From the NCBI GenBank assembly GCA_934183255.1, contig CAKPSD010000001.1, positions 124,001 to 188,000 of the forward strand: a DNA stretch of 64,000 nucleotides, in the 5' to 3' direction. The notes below the pieces were generated by a model. That model did not search any database. It worked only from the letters and a program-made list of their open reading frames with translations, and was not told where the DNA came from. The position numbers and the translations under genes were made by a program. The DNA comes from an uncultured Bacilli bacterium (GTDB taxonomy: Bacteria > Bacillota_I > Bacilli_A > RFN20 > DUOF01). This document shows positions 1 to 9,098 of the stretch, one piece after another. The first letter of the stretch is position 1, and each line of letters starts with the position of its first letter.

Positions 1-37
1 ATTCTTTGCAGTAAATGTAGAAGGAAGTGGTGAATAG
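1..37 (+). CDS. C-terminal end of an upstream gene (partial)
   Basis: Frame 2 reads FFAVNVEGSGE and stops with TAG at 35-37, ten bases before the SipW-like gene. The rest lies outside the window. By position next to a SipW-type peptidase it could be a TasA/camelysin-like substrate, but eleven residues cannot show this. Confidence 0.4.
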   Translation, partial: FFAVNVEGSGE

Positions 38-47
38 AGTATAGTTT

Positions 48-584
48 ATGAAGAAAACATTTAAAATTATATTTAATATTCTATTTTCTGTAATCACTAT
101 ATTTTCAATATTTATACTATTTTTAAGTATAACTAATAAAAATGATGTTCCTGTTATTGGTAAATATTCCTTATTAAGTGTAAAAGGAGATAGTATGTAT
201 CCTGTTATAAAAAATGGAGATTTGATTGTTATTAATAGGAAACATGAATCAAGTTATGAAATTAATGATATTATAAGTTTTATGGATAGTGATAGAAAAA
301 TTATAGTTACTCATCAAATAGTTGATATTGTTAATGAAAATGGTGAATTTAAATATTTAACTAAAGGTGTTAATAACAATAACATTGATGGTGATTATGT
401 ATTAGAAAATGAGATTATTGGTAAATATGAAAAATTTAAAATTCCTTTTATTGGATTTGTAATTAACTTTGCTAGTACTGCTATTGGATATATCATTTTA
501 GTTGTTATTCCATTAGGTATATTGCTACTTATAGCAATTTATAAATTAATAAAAGAATTTGATAAAAAAGGGGAGGAATTATAG
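48..584 (+). CDS. sipW: Signal peptidase I, ER/SipW type
   Basis: Membrane serine protease of the S26B (SipW/ER) type that removes signal peptides outside the membrane. An N-terminal membrane segment spans about residues 8-28. The catalytic block is KGDSMYP with nucleophile Ser49. A VTHQIVDI block follows with His89 where bacterial-type LepB has its general-base Lys, so this is a Ser-His enzyme. The downstream TKGVNN block and a second membrane segment near 137-165 complete the family layout. The length of 178 aa is normal. The gene abuts the next one (TAG then ATG), and a GGGAGG site lies inside its 3' end, so the two are probably co-transcribed. In Bacillus, SipW processes biofilm matrix proteins; here a substrate may be the gene cut off at the window edge. 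Its own ribosome-binding site is weak. Confidence 0.88.
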   Translation: MKKTFKIIFNILFSVITIFSIFILFLSITNKNDVPVIGKYSLLSVKGDSMYPVIKNGDLIVINRKHESSYEINDIISFMDSDRKIIVTHQIVDIVNENGEFKYLTKGVNNNNIDGDYVLENEIIGKYEKFKIPFIGFVINFASTAIGYIILVVIPLGILLLIAIYKLIKEFDKKGEEL

Positions 585-2465
585 ATGTCTGCTTTTGGAA
601 AGTATTTTGGTAGATTACTTAAAGTAATATGGGAGGATATAATAGAATTTTTTAAATCTATTATTGATTTTATTGTGTCAATATTTAGATTTATTGTAAG
701 TAACTTTTCTTATTATAAGTCAGTTTTTGATTTATATGCTCAAGATTTTAATTTTGTAGGTTGGTTATTTTTTGTCTTATCAATAATTTTAGTTCTTGGA
801 TTAATAACTTTACTTGTATTTTTAATAGTTAAATTGACCAAAAGAAGATATATAGCTAAAAGAAAAGTAAAAGATAAAATTGTTTTACTTAGAGAAATAG
901 AAAATTTAAATCATAAAGTAATTGATCTTATGGATGAAAGAAGTCAATTATTATCTCTTAAAGTTGCTGAACTTGGGTATGCTCCTACTAAACAAGAACT
1001 AGTTAGTATAGGTAATGCTAGAAAAGTAGCAGAGAGTGAAACTACTGGAGGAGTAAATGCTGAAGAGAAACAAAATAAGAGCAAATCTAGAGGATATAAG
1101 TTTAAAACTGATAAAAAAGGCAGACCTGTATTTGGTAAAAATGGCTATCCAGAAGTAGAACCAGAATATAAAACAGATGAAAATGGAAATCATATTTTAG
1201 ATGAAAATGGTAAACCTATCCCTATGGTAGATTTTGAAAGAGATGAAAAAGGAAATGTTAAATTTGACGCTAATGGTTTCCCAATTATTAAACCTTTAGA
1301 AAATGAAGAAAATACAGAGAATACTACTGATGAAGATGATGGAAAAGAAAGACTTCCTAAAGAAGTACTAGAAAAAGCTAGATTTCCTAAACTTATTACA
1401 ATTGACTTTGACTACCGTAATTATAAGTTCCCAGAAATGAGTGAAGAAGAAAGTACCATGACTCTTGAACAATTAGTTAAGAGATTTAGAAACTTTGCTG
1501 CTGGTAAATTAAAACTATTCTATAGCTACAGAACACTTGCATTATTCTTTGCTGGTATGGGTACTACTCACTTTGCTATTCTAGAAGGTATATCTGGTAC
1601 TGGTAAAACATCACTTCCATATGCGTTTGGTAAGTTCTTTAAAAGTAGAAGCCCAATCGTTGCTGTTCAACCATCATGGAAAGATAGATCTGAACTTATT
1701 GGTTATCTAAACGAATTTACTAAGAAGTTTAATGAATCAGCTTTCCTTGAAGAATTATATACATGTGCTAAACATAAAGAGCCAATGATTCTTGTACTAG
1801 ATGAAATGAACTTAGCGCGTATCGAGTATTACTTTGCAGATTTCTTGTCTATCATGGAAATGCCTAATCGTGATGAATGGATTATTGAAATTATTAATAC
1901 TAACATGGATGGTGATCCTATCTTATTAGACCATGGTAAATTTATGATACCTAAGAATGTTTGGTTCTTAGGAACAGCTAATAATGATGATTCAACATTC
2001 CTTATTACCGATAAAGTTTATGACCGTGCTATGTCAATGTCTTTAAATAAAAAGACAGTTGCATTTGAACCAGAATTTGATGCTGATAGTATTACTATGA
2101 CTAGTGAATATTTTGAAAAATTGTTTGATGATGCATGTACTAAATATTCTATTAGTGAAGAAACGTTGCAAAAATTAGCTAATGTAGATAAATATATGAT
2201 TACAAACTTTAAAATCTCATTTGGTAACCGTATTATGAAACAAATAAAGAGATTTGTTCCTTGTTATATGGGATGTGGTGGTACTGAGTATGAAGCTGTT
2301 GACCATTTACTTACTAGAAAGATTTTACATAAACTTGAAGCATTAAATATTTCATTTATTAAAAATGAATTAAAAGGTTTATTAACTGTTCTTGATAAAG
2401 AATTTGGTAAAGGCGTATTTGAGGATTCAATTGAATATATTAACGAATTATTAAAACAAGTATAG
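585..2465 (+). CDS. Membrane-anchored McrB-like AAA+ ATPase
   Basis: Residues 12-40 are hydrophobic/amphipathic and 59-84 form a clear membrane helix. A basic, coiled-coil-like stretch follows (about 88-135), then three 22-residue Asp/Gly-rich repeats (174-239), then an AAA+ module. Walker A is GISGTGKT at 335-342. Walker B/sensor is LVLDEMNLAR with Asp406. The QPSWKDRSELIGY block and a later FLGTANNDDSTF block match the McrB-type GTPase/ATPase clade, in which the block after Walker B reads DEMNLARxEyYF. McrB proteins normally drive a DNA-cleaving McrC partner and are soluble, so the membrane anchor is unusual. The following gene has a DUF2357-like region, the usual partner of this clade. Whether the pair acts in defence or in envelope or DNA processing is not decided by the sequence. 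Confidence 0.82.
   Translation: MSAFGKYFGRLLKVIWEDIIEFFKSIIDFIVSIFRFIVSNFSYYKSVFDLYAQDFNFVGWLFFVLSIILVLGLITLLVFLIVKLTKRRYIAKRKVKDKIVLLREIENLNHKVIDLMDERSQLLSLKVAELGYAPTKQELVSIGNARKVAESETTGGVNAEEKQNKSKSRGYKFKTDKKGRPVFGKNGYPEVEPEYKTDENGNHILDENGKPIPMVDFERDEKGNVKFDANGFPIIKPLENEENTENTTDEDDGKERLPKEVLEKARFPKLITIDFDYRNYKFPEMSEEESTMTLEQLVKRFRNFAAGKLKLFYSYRTLALFFAGMGTTHFAILEGISGTGKTSLPYAFGKFFKSRSPIVAVQPSWKDRSELIGYLNEFTKKFNESAFLEELYTCAKHKEPMILVLDEMNLARIEYYFADFLSIMEMPNRDEWIIEIINTNMDGDPILLDHGKFMIPKNVWFLGTANNDDSTFLITDKVYDRAMSMSLNKKTVAFEPEFDADSITMTSEYFEKLFDDACTKYSISEETLQKLANVDKYMITNFKISFGNRIMKQIKRFVPCYMGCGGTEYEAVDHLLTRKILHKLEALNISFIKNELKGLLTVLDKEFGKGVFEDSIEYINELLKQV
1104..1301 (+). repeat. Three in-frame 22-codon repeats in the McrB-like gene
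   Basis: Residues 174-239 contain three consecutive 22-residue units sharing the pattern DxxGxxxxxxNGxPxxxx. The units begin KTDKKGRP, KTDENGNH and ERDEKGNV. They lie between the coiled-coil-like stretch and the ATPase domain and probably act as a spacer or ligand-binding stalk (inference). Confidence 0.8.
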
Positions 2466-2481
2466 TAAGGAGGGTAAAAAG

Positions 2482-4140
2482 ATGGCTATTGACATTATTA
2501 AAAAGTTTTGGGATAAACTTAGTCGTCGTCATGATAATTTAGGTAAAGATGATTCTTTTTACGCTTTATTTACTAGAGGTTTTGATAAGGCAAATGTAAA
2601 GATTGATCATATGACTAAAGTAGTTGTAAGAGAGTGTGATTTAGATTGTTTAAAAAGAATTGAAGATGGTTTGGTTGCTCTAGATATTATTACTAGAGCT
2701 CCTAAGCAATTCTTAAAAACTGAATATGAAATAATACCAGTAGAACTTGCAAAAAAAACTAATACAGAATCTATTAAACACTTATCTAGCCATTCTTATT
2801 TAATAAGTAGAGTAGATGAAGATGGGATGGTTGTTCCGACTCGTATTTTAACTGGTTTAGCAGATGATAACTTTGCTTTGTATGAAAATATTTTTATTAA
2901 GTCTTTAATTCTTAACCTTGTTACGTTTTTTGATAGAAGATTTAGTGAGTTTTTGGATGATGTAGATTTTTCCTCATTAACTGCTCTTCAAAATAAATCG
3001 GTATTTAAAGTAAAAAACTCTAAAGTTAATTTTGATATGAAACTAGATATAGTTACTGATAACTTTGATAAAGATGATATAGAAAAAATTGATGATATAT
3101 TAAGTAGAGTAGCTTGGATTAAAAGAACTTTAGGTAGAGTATATGGTAGTGCATTTATGCGTAAACTTGCCGATTGTAGACCACTAGTTGGATCAATTAA
3201 GAGAACTAATATTATTACTAAGGAACCTAACTATAATATTTGTTACCACTTATGGAACTTTATTGGTTCATATGAAGGTATGGTACTTGATTTTAGAGTG
3301 GAGAAGATTCCTATTGAGTTTAGTGAAAAATATAAGAAAAAGATGAATAAAGCTATTATGTATATGTATGCAGCAGTTGATGCTTGTCAAAAAGATAATG
3401 AAAAGTATGTAGAAGCTTTAAATAAATCTATAAATCTTGTTATTAAAGATAGCAAAATTAAGAAAATCAAGAATATTATGGATCATAATAAGAGTATCGA
3501 ATTAGTTGAAGAAATAGATCCTTTATTATTTAGTGAAGAAAAACAAAAAACTTTAGAAGAGTTAATTAAAGAAAGAGAATATTTAAAACAACAACTTTTA
3601 ATTACTAAAGAAAGAAATAGGCAAAAAGAAAAAGAGTTAAGAGAGCAAGAAGAAGAAAAGCAAGAGTATATTAAGCTAAAACAAGAACAAATTGATGAAT
3701 TGTTGAAGCAAAAAGTTGAAGCTCGTAAAGAAATGAGAAGAAGAGCTAGAATTGAAAAAGAAAAGAAAATTATTGCTCAAGAATCTAAAACTGTTAAGAA
3801 AGTTAGAGATAGAAGATATGTTGCATTAAATAAAATTAAAGAAATGCAATCTAAAATTAAAATTTGTTCTAGTAATATTGAAAAGAGTACTGGTACTATC
3901 TTTATGTTAAAACAAGAAATTAATAATAAAATTGATGTTGCTAGTAACAAACAAGAAATTGTTAATTTGAAGAAAAATCAAGTCTTATGGAAAAAAACTA
4001 TTGAAAAATGTAAAAGAAAAATTAAAGTTTACGAAAATAAAGTTAAAGAAATTGATAAGAAAGTTGAAGAACTTAATAAAATCAATAAAGAAAAACGTGC
4101 TAAAAGAAAGAAAATACTTATTGAGAAAAATAGTAAATAG
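2482..4140 (+). CDS. DUF2357-like protein with long C-terminal coiled coil
   Basis: It starts 16 bp after the McrB-like gene behind TAAGGAGGG, so the two are one operon. Residues about 60-300 resemble the DUF2357 region that accompanies McrB-like ATPases, including a DDNFALYENIFIKSLI block. I see no PD-(D/E)xK nuclease motif. From about residue 340 to the end the protein is a highly charged Lys/Glu/Gln coiled coil of about 200 residues. DUF2357 partners usually carry a nuclease domain in this position; here the coiled coil appears to replace it. The family assignment is moderate and the function unknown. The likely role is an effector or adaptor for the membrane AAA+ protein. Confidence 0.65.
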   Translation: MAIDIIKKFWDKLSRRHDNLGKDDSFYALFTRGFDKANVKIDHMTKVVVRECDLDCLKRIEDGLVALDIITRAPKQFLKTEYEIIPVELAKKTNTESIKHLSSHSYLISRVDEDGMVVPTRILTGLADDNFALYENIFIKSLILNLVTFFDRRFSEFLDDVDFSSLTALQNKSVFKVKNSKVNFDMKLDIVTDNFDKDDIEKIDDILSRVAWIKRTLGRVYGSAFMRKLADCRPLVGSIKRTNIITKEPNYNICYHLWNFIGSYEGMVLDFRVEKIPIEFSEKYKKKMNKAIMYMYAAVDACQKDNEKYVEALNKSINLVIKDSKIKKIKNIMDHNKSIELVEEIDPLLFSEEKQKTLEELIKEREYLKQQLLITKERNRQKEKELREQEEEKQEYIKLKQEQIDELLKQKVEARKEMRRRARIEKEKKIIAQESKTVKKVRDRRYVALNKIKEMQSKIKICSSNIEKSTGTIFMLKQEINNKIDVASNKQEIVNLKKNQVLWKKTIEKCKRKIKVYENKVKEIDKKVEELNKINKEKRAKRKKILIEKNSK

Positions 4141-4151
4141 GGGGATGGGTT

Positions 4152-4403
4152 GTGTTACAATATAGGTATGATACGCAATTATTAATTGAAGGGAAAGGGT
4201 TGTCTGAAGAAAAAATTAGTGATTATATTACTAAAAATATTGAAGGAGATTGCTTGCTTGCAGTTGGTGATGATGAATTAATAAAAATTCATTTTCACAC
4301 TAATACTCCTTGGAAAGTTTTAGAATATTGCGCTAGTCTTGGTGAAATTTTTGATATAGTAGTAGAAGATATGCAAAGACAATCAAATGGCTTACATGGA
4401 TAA
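4152..4403 (+). CDS. Stand-alone FakA/YloV-type domain (orphan)
   Basis: This 83-aa protein resembles the region of FakA/YloV (fatty-acid kinase, DAK2 family) that follows the kinase domain. The matching features are YRYDTQLLIEG, then GDCLLAVGDDELIKIHFHT, then a GEIFDIVVEDMQRQ tail. The kinase portion is absent. The best start is GTG at 4152, because the nearby ATG at 4145 runs into a stop after six codons. It follows the coiled-coil gene by 11 bp and is followed by a terminator, so it is the last gene of the operon. It could be a relic of a larger gene or a stand-alone binding module of the kind sometimes annotated 'kinase to dihydroxyacetone kinase'. Confidence 0.65.
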   Translation: MLQYRYDTQLLIEGKGLSEEKISDYITKNIEGDCLLAVGDDELIKIHFHTNTPWKVLEYCASLGEIFDIVVEDMQRQSNGLHG

Positions 4404-4404
4404 G

Positions 4405-4431
4405 AAAGACACATAGATGTCTTTTTTTTTT
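4405..4431 (+). terminator. Intrinsic terminator of the sipW/AAA operon
   Basis: Stem AAAGACA (4405-4411), six-base loop, TGTCTTT (4418-4424), then a T run to 4431. Confidence 0.85.
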
Positions 4432-4514
4432 ATAATTATTAGTCTCAATTTATTTTAATTTTTATTTCAATTTTTTATAATAAAAGTGTAGATATTGTTT
4501 AATTTTATTAATAC

Positions 4515-4563
4515 AAATAAGTTTTTTTGAAAGGATGGGTGATAATAGTTTAAAAACTTATTT
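4515..4563 (+). promoter_or_regulatory. 12-bp inverted repeat in hydrolase leader, with small ORF
   Basis: AAATAAGTTTTT (4515-4526) is perfectly complementary to AAAAACTTATTT (4552-4563) across a 25-base loop. An ATG in the loop (4535) opens a 16-codon frame ending TAA at 4583-4585, 16 bp before the hydrolase start. The frame has a poor ribosome-binding site. A leader structure controlling the downstream gene is possible; there is no terminator-like T run. Confidence 0.4.
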
Positions 4564-4601
4564 AGATGGGAAATATAAAATATAAGGAGTGAATATTAAA
4601 A

Positions 4602-6890
4602 ATGGAAGAAAATGCTAAAAAAACTTTTGAATTTAAGAAATTTTTAAAAAACTTAAAAAAGCCCACTTGGCTGTTGTGCTTTTCTTTAATTATTATTGTT
4701 GTTTTTAGTTTTTTAGCAAATATGGTTAATACTTCTTTTTATAAAGTTAGTGTAAAAGATATTACTATAGAAACTAATAACAATAATGGAAAGTTGGAGG
4801 GATTATTATATATGCCTAAAACGTGTAGTAAAGATAATCCATGTCCATTAATTATTACAACTCATGGTTACTTGAATTCTAAAGAAATGCAAGATGCTCC
4901 TTCAATTGAATTATCAAAAAGAGGATATATTGTATTAGCTTTAGATATGTATGATCATGGTGATTCTACATGGGATACACCTGCTACATTTACATTTTGG
5001 CAAACTGCTTTATGGGATGCCGCTAAAATAATGTATGAGAAAGATTATGTTTTGAAATCTAGTGATGGAGACGGAATGATTGCTGTTAGTGGTCACTCTA
5101 TGGGGGGCTTTTCATCTCATTTAGCTATTTATTGGGATGAATTAAATTACAAATCTATGGTAGAAGCAGGAGATAGTAATGCTCACAGGAAAATCGCTAT
5201 TAATTTAGCTGCAGGGGCAGACTTTAAAAGAATGGAAATGCCTGATTCTAGAACACCTGAAAATATGAGGGTTATCATGTCTCATGAAGAAATTTTAAAA
5301 ATGTATGCTGATAGAACTAGTGGTACTATTGCAGCTCATTATGATGAATTCTTTTTCTTGGATAGAGGAAGTGCAATTGATCCTAGTGATACTAGTAAAG
5401 GATATAATTTTCCTAGTAATACAGTAGTTTATAAAGATTATGTTAAAACTGAAACTGGTAAATATTATTTAGGTAATGGTACTAATTTAGAAGCTAATAA
5501 GGAATACGAAGCTGGTGTGTTCTATGATGTTTTATTAGATAGTGAAGGTAACTATGTTACTAGTGGAGAAACTTATACTGGTCAAAGAGTTATATATACG
5601 CCTAATGAAACTCATCCACAAAATCATTTTTCAGTGGAATCTACTGCATATATGATTGAATTTTATAACGAAGCATTTAAATATCAAATGGGCTTGCATA
5701 GCGATTTAGATTTTAATGCTTTAGCTTTAAAAACAGGAAAAGGTCAATCATGGTGGTTGAAAGAAACATTTGAATTTATTGCTATGATTGGATTGTTTTT
5801 ATCTATTGTGCCTGCAATTATGTTATTACTTAAAACTTCTTTCTTTAGTAAAGTTATTACTACTAATGGTGTTGAAGTTAATGATGAAGATAAGAAAATT
5901 AGTAAAGGTAAGAGAGTTGGGCTTATTATTAGTGCTTGTTTAGTATCTTTAATACCTGCTTATTTCTATCCTACATTTATTACTAAGGGAAGCGGGTTAT
6001 CTAACTTTACTTCTCTTGCTGAATTAATATTAAAAATAATAACAGGATTAGTTGTAGCATTATGGATTATTGTTTTAATTAGTAAGTTTACTAAAAATGA
6101 AAACACATACTTAAATGCTAAAAAAATTGCTTGGAATATTACTAAAAATTGTTTAGTAATTGCTATAGTTGCTTTAGGTCTTAGATACTTAACTACTAAT
6201 GCTGGTAATGTATTAAAAGAAGGATTTTACTATAATGCTCCTACTACTAATTCAATTGGTTTCTGGGCTTTATGTAGTGCTTGTATATCTTTATTAGCTT
6301 TAGTTATTACTCATTACACTGTTAATAAAAGAGATGGCGCTACTATTAAATCATATGGTTTAAATGCTTCATTCAAACAAGTAATGCTTTCTTTACTTAC
6401 TGCAGTTATTGTAGTTACAGGCGTTTATGTTATTGTATTCTTAGTTGATTTAATATTTACAACAGACTTTAGATTATGGGTATATGCAGTTAAATCATTT
6501 GGTGGTCAACACTTTGTTGCATTATTAAAATATTTACCTATATTCTTCTTATATTATTTAGTAAACTCAATTCTTGTAGTTGCTAATACAAAAAATATTA
6601 AAGGATTTAAGGGCTATTTATATGCAATGTTACTTAATGTAGGTGGACTAACATTATTCTTAATTTATCACTATGGTAAGTTATTTATAACAGGTAGTGC
6701 TGCTGTTCCTACATTAGCATTACAACCAATATTACTTTATGGCTTAATTCCTTCTCTTGCATTAGCAGCAGTATTTACTAAAAAATTATATGAAAAAACA
6801 AATAATGTTTGGTTAGCAGTATTCTTAAATTCAATTTTATTTACATTAATTACAGTAGCTAATACAACATTATATTTACTTGCAAAATAA
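4602..6890 (+). CDS. Membrane alpha/beta hydrolase, paralogue 1
   Basis: An N-terminal membrane helix (about residues 21-42) is followed by an extracytoplasmic alpha/beta-hydrolase domain. It contains ITTHGYLNS (oxyanion region), DMYDHGDS and the nucleophile elbow GHSMGG with Ser166. A conserved ETHPQNHFS segment probably supplies the catalytic His. From about residue 385 the protein has roughly ten membrane helices. The reaction and substrate are unknown; a lipid or envelope ester is an inference from the topology. The next gene is a close tandem paralogue 18 bp downstream, so this is a local duplication within one operon. An AAGGAGTG site precedes the ATG. The protein is 762 aa and differs from its paralogue mainly by insertions in the hydrolase domain. 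Confidence 0.8.
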   Translation: MEENAKKTFEFKKFLKNLKKPTWLLCFSLIIIVVFSFLANMVNTSFYKVSVKDITIETNNNNGKLEGLLYMPKTCSKDNPCPLIITTHGYLNSKEMQDAPSIELSKRGYIVLALDMYDHGDSTWDTPATFTFWQTALWDAAKIMYEKDYVLKSSDGDGMIAVSGHSMGGFSSHLAIYWDELNYKSMVEAGDSNAHRKIAINLAAGADFKRMEMPDSRTPENMRVIMSHEEILKMYADRTSGTIAAHYDEFFFLDRGSAIDPSDTSKGYNFPSNTVVYKDYVKTETGKYYLGNGTNLEANKEYEAGVFYDVLLDSEGNYVTSGETYTGQRVIYTPNETHPQNHFSVESTAYMIEFYNEAFKYQMGLHSDLDFNALALKTGKGQSWWLKETFEFIAMIGLFLSIVPAIMLLLKTSFFSKVITTNGVEVNDEDKKISKGKRVGLIISACLVSLIPAYFYPTFITKGSGLSNFTSLAELILKIITGLVVALWIIVLISKFTKNENTYLNAKKIAWNITKNCLVIAIVALGLRYLTTNAGNVLKEGFYYNAPTTNSIGFWALCSACISLLALVITHYTVNKRDGATIKSYGLNASFKQVMLSLLTAVIVVTGVYVIVFLVDLIFTTDFRLWVYAVKSFGGQHFVALLKYLPIFFLYYLVNSILVVANTKNIKGFKGYLYAMLLNVGGLTLFLIYHYGKLFITGSAAVPTLALQPILLYGLIPSLALAAVFTKKLYEKTNNVWLAVFLNSILFTLITVANTTLYLLAK

Positions 6891-6908
6891 AAGAAAGGAG
6901 AGAAAGTT

Positions 6909-8993
6909 ATGAAAAAAATATTAAAAACGCCACATTGGTTATTTTGCATATGTATGGCTGTAGTATTAGTATTTAGTTTTTTAGCTAATATAGTTAATAC
7001 TTCAGGATACAAGGTTAGTGTTAAAACAGTTAATTTTGATACTAATGATAATAATGGCAATATAGAAGGATTACTTTATATGCCAAAAGGATGTAATAAA
7101 GATAATCCATGTCCAGTAATTGTTACTACTCATGGTTATTTGAATTCAAAAGAAATGCAAGATGCTCCTTCAATTGAGTTATCAAGAAGAGGATATATAG
7201 TTCTTGCTATTGACATGTATGATCATGGTGGGTCTACTTGGGATACTCCATATCAATTTGGTTTCTATACTGTTTCTTTATGGGATGCAGTTAAATGGGT
7301 ATATGATCAAGAATATACTTTAAAAGATGCTAATGGTAATGGTATGATTGCTGTTAGTGGACACTCAATGGGTGGCTTCTCTAGTGAAATGGCTGTTTTA
7401 AGAGATACTAGTGCAGCTGCTACTCAAGGGCATCAAAAAATTGCTGTAAGTTTATCTGTTGGTGCGGATTATAGATATACTAGTGAATCTATTATTAATT
7501 TGTTTGGTACTAGATCTAGTGGTATGATAATTGGTCACTATGATGAGTTCTTTGGTGATGATGGTGCTTTAGGTGCTAATACAGTTGGATATAAGGATTA
7601 TATTAAAACTGAACAAGGTAAGAAATTTTTAGGCAATGGTACTAATTTAGAAACTGGTGCAGAATATGAAATGGGTAAATTTTATGATTATAGTGGAGGA
7701 CAAAGAGTTATATATACTCCAAACGAAACTCACCCAATGAACCATTTTTCTGCAGAAACTACAGCATATATGATTGATTTCTATACAGAAGCATTTAATT
7801 TCCAATTACAAAAAGCTGGAATAGAAAATGTGTATGCTAATAAAAAAGGTGGTCAAACTTGGTGGTTAAAAGAAGCATTTGAATTTATTGCAATGCTTGG
7901 ATTATTAGTTGCAGTTGTTCCAGCATTTAACATGTTACTTAAAGTTCCTTTCTTTGCTAAAGTAAAAACTGATGAAGAAAAACTTCCAGTTGAAAAAGAA
8001 CAATCAAAAGGAAAGAAAACAGGCTTAATTGTAACAGCATTAGTTACTTCACTTATTCCTGCTTATTATTATCCAACATTTATTAATAGAACTAGCAATT
8101 TATCAATTTTCACTAAATTGACTGAATCTATTATTAGTATTTGTATTGTGTTTGTTTTAGCTGCATGGATTACTTATTTTGCTGTTAAAATGCTTAGTCA
8201 AAATGGTAATGAAGAAAAGGTTAGAAGTGGTGCTTGGGAAGTTACTAAAGGCGCTATGATAATAAGTGCATTCTCACTAGTTTTAAGATTTTTAACTACA
8301 AATGCTACTACATTATTAAAAGGCGGTTACTACTATAATGCTCCTACTGCTAATAGTATTGGCTTCTGGGCTTTATGTAGTGCAGCTGTATCAATGCTTG
8401 TAATAGCTATTGTGCATGTATTAGTTAGAAAAAATGATGAAGCTACTATTAAATCATATGGTTTAGTTGCAGGCATTAAGCAAGTTGGTTTAGCTTTATT
8501 AATTTCTATAATTCTATTTACAGGTTTATATTTAATTGTATTCTTAATCAATTTAATATTTACTACAGACTTTAGATTATGGGTATATGCAATTAAATCA
8601 TTTAAATGGCATCAATTTGTATCATTCTTACGTTATGTTCCAATTTACTTTATTTACTATTTTGTTAATAGTATTGTTGTTACAAGTAACACTAAGAATG
8701 TTAAAGGATGGAAAGGAATGCTTTATGCTATAGCACTTAATGTTGGTGGATTAGTGTTATTTATGGCATATCAATATGGCAAGTTATTTATAACAGGTAG
8801 TGCTGCTGTTCCTACATTAGCTCTTGAAAGCATATTACTTGTTGGTTTAATTCCTTCATTATTAATTGCTGCTATATTTGCAAGAAAGTTCTATGAAAAA
8901 ACAAATAATGTATGGACTAGTGCTTTCTTCAATACTTTCTTATTTACAATGATTGCTATTGCTAATACTACAGTTTATTTATTAGCAAAATAA
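6909..8993 (+). CDS. Membrane alpha/beta hydrolase, paralogue 2
   Basis: This protein has the same architecture as the preceding gene and shares long identical stretches with it (HGYLNSKEMQDAPSIELS, GHSMGGFS, TDFRLWVYA, ITGSAAVPTLAL). The nucleophile is Ser153, and about ten C-terminal membrane helices follow. It is shorter (694 aa) because two loops of the hydrolase domain are missing. An AAAGGAGAGAAAG site precedes the ATG. The two proteins may be isoenzymes or form a heteromeric membrane enzyme (inference). A strong terminator follows, closing the two-gene operon. Confidence 0.8.
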   Translation: MKKILKTPHWLFCICMAVVLVFSFLANIVNTSGYKVSVKTVNFDTNDNNGNIEGLLYMPKGCNKDNPCPVIVTTHGYLNSKEMQDAPSIELSRRGYIVLAIDMYDHGGSTWDTPYQFGFYTVSLWDAVKWVYDQEYTLKDANGNGMIAVSGHSMGGFSSEMAVLRDTSAAATQGHQKIAVSLSVGADYRYTSESIINLFGTRSSGMIIGHYDEFFGDDGALGANTVGYKDYIKTEQGKKFLGNGTNLETGAEYEMGKFYDYSGGQRVIYTPNETHPMNHFSAETTAYMIDFYTEAFNFQLQKAGIENVYANKKGGQTWWLKEAFEFIAMLGLLVAVVPAFNMLLKVPFFAKVKTDEEKLPVEKEQSKGKKTGLIVTALVTSLIPAYYYPTFINRTSNLSIFTKLTESIISICIVFVLAAWITYFAVKMLSQNGNEEKVRSGAWEVTKGAMIISAFSLVLRFLTTNATTLLKGGYYYNAPTANSIGFWALCSAAVSMLVIAIVHVLVRKNDEATIKSYGLVAGIKQVGLALLISIILFTGLYLIVFLINLIFTTDFRLWVYAIKSFKWHQFVSFLRYVPIYFIYYFVNSIVVTSNTKNVKGWKGMLYAIALNVGGLVLFMAYQYGKLFITGSAAVPTLALESILLVGLIPSLLIAAIFARKFYEKTNNVWTSAFFNTFLFTMIAIANTTVYLLAK

Positions 8994-9010
8994 TAATTAC
9001 TTATTTAAAG

Positions 9011-9046
9011 AATAACAAAGGCTCCTTTATGGAGCTTTTTGTTATT
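9011..9046 (+). terminator. Intrinsic terminator after the hydrolase pair
   Basis: AATAACAAAGGCTCC pairs almost perfectly with GGAGCTTTTTGTTATT around a TTTAT loop. The shape is nearly symmetrical. Confidence 0.85.
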
Positions 9047-9098
9047 CTAGTTCTTTTTATTTTTTATGTATTATGTTAAGATATTTATGGTGATTTAA

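Noticed and set aside
6737..7060. Minus-strand frame across the junction of the two hydrolase genes
   Set aside because: It lies fully opposite well-supported genes and lacks a ribosome-binding site.
4602..8993. Large tandem duplication as a possible mobile element
   Set aside because: No terminal inverted repeats, target-site duplications or transposase; it is a gene-level tandem duplication.
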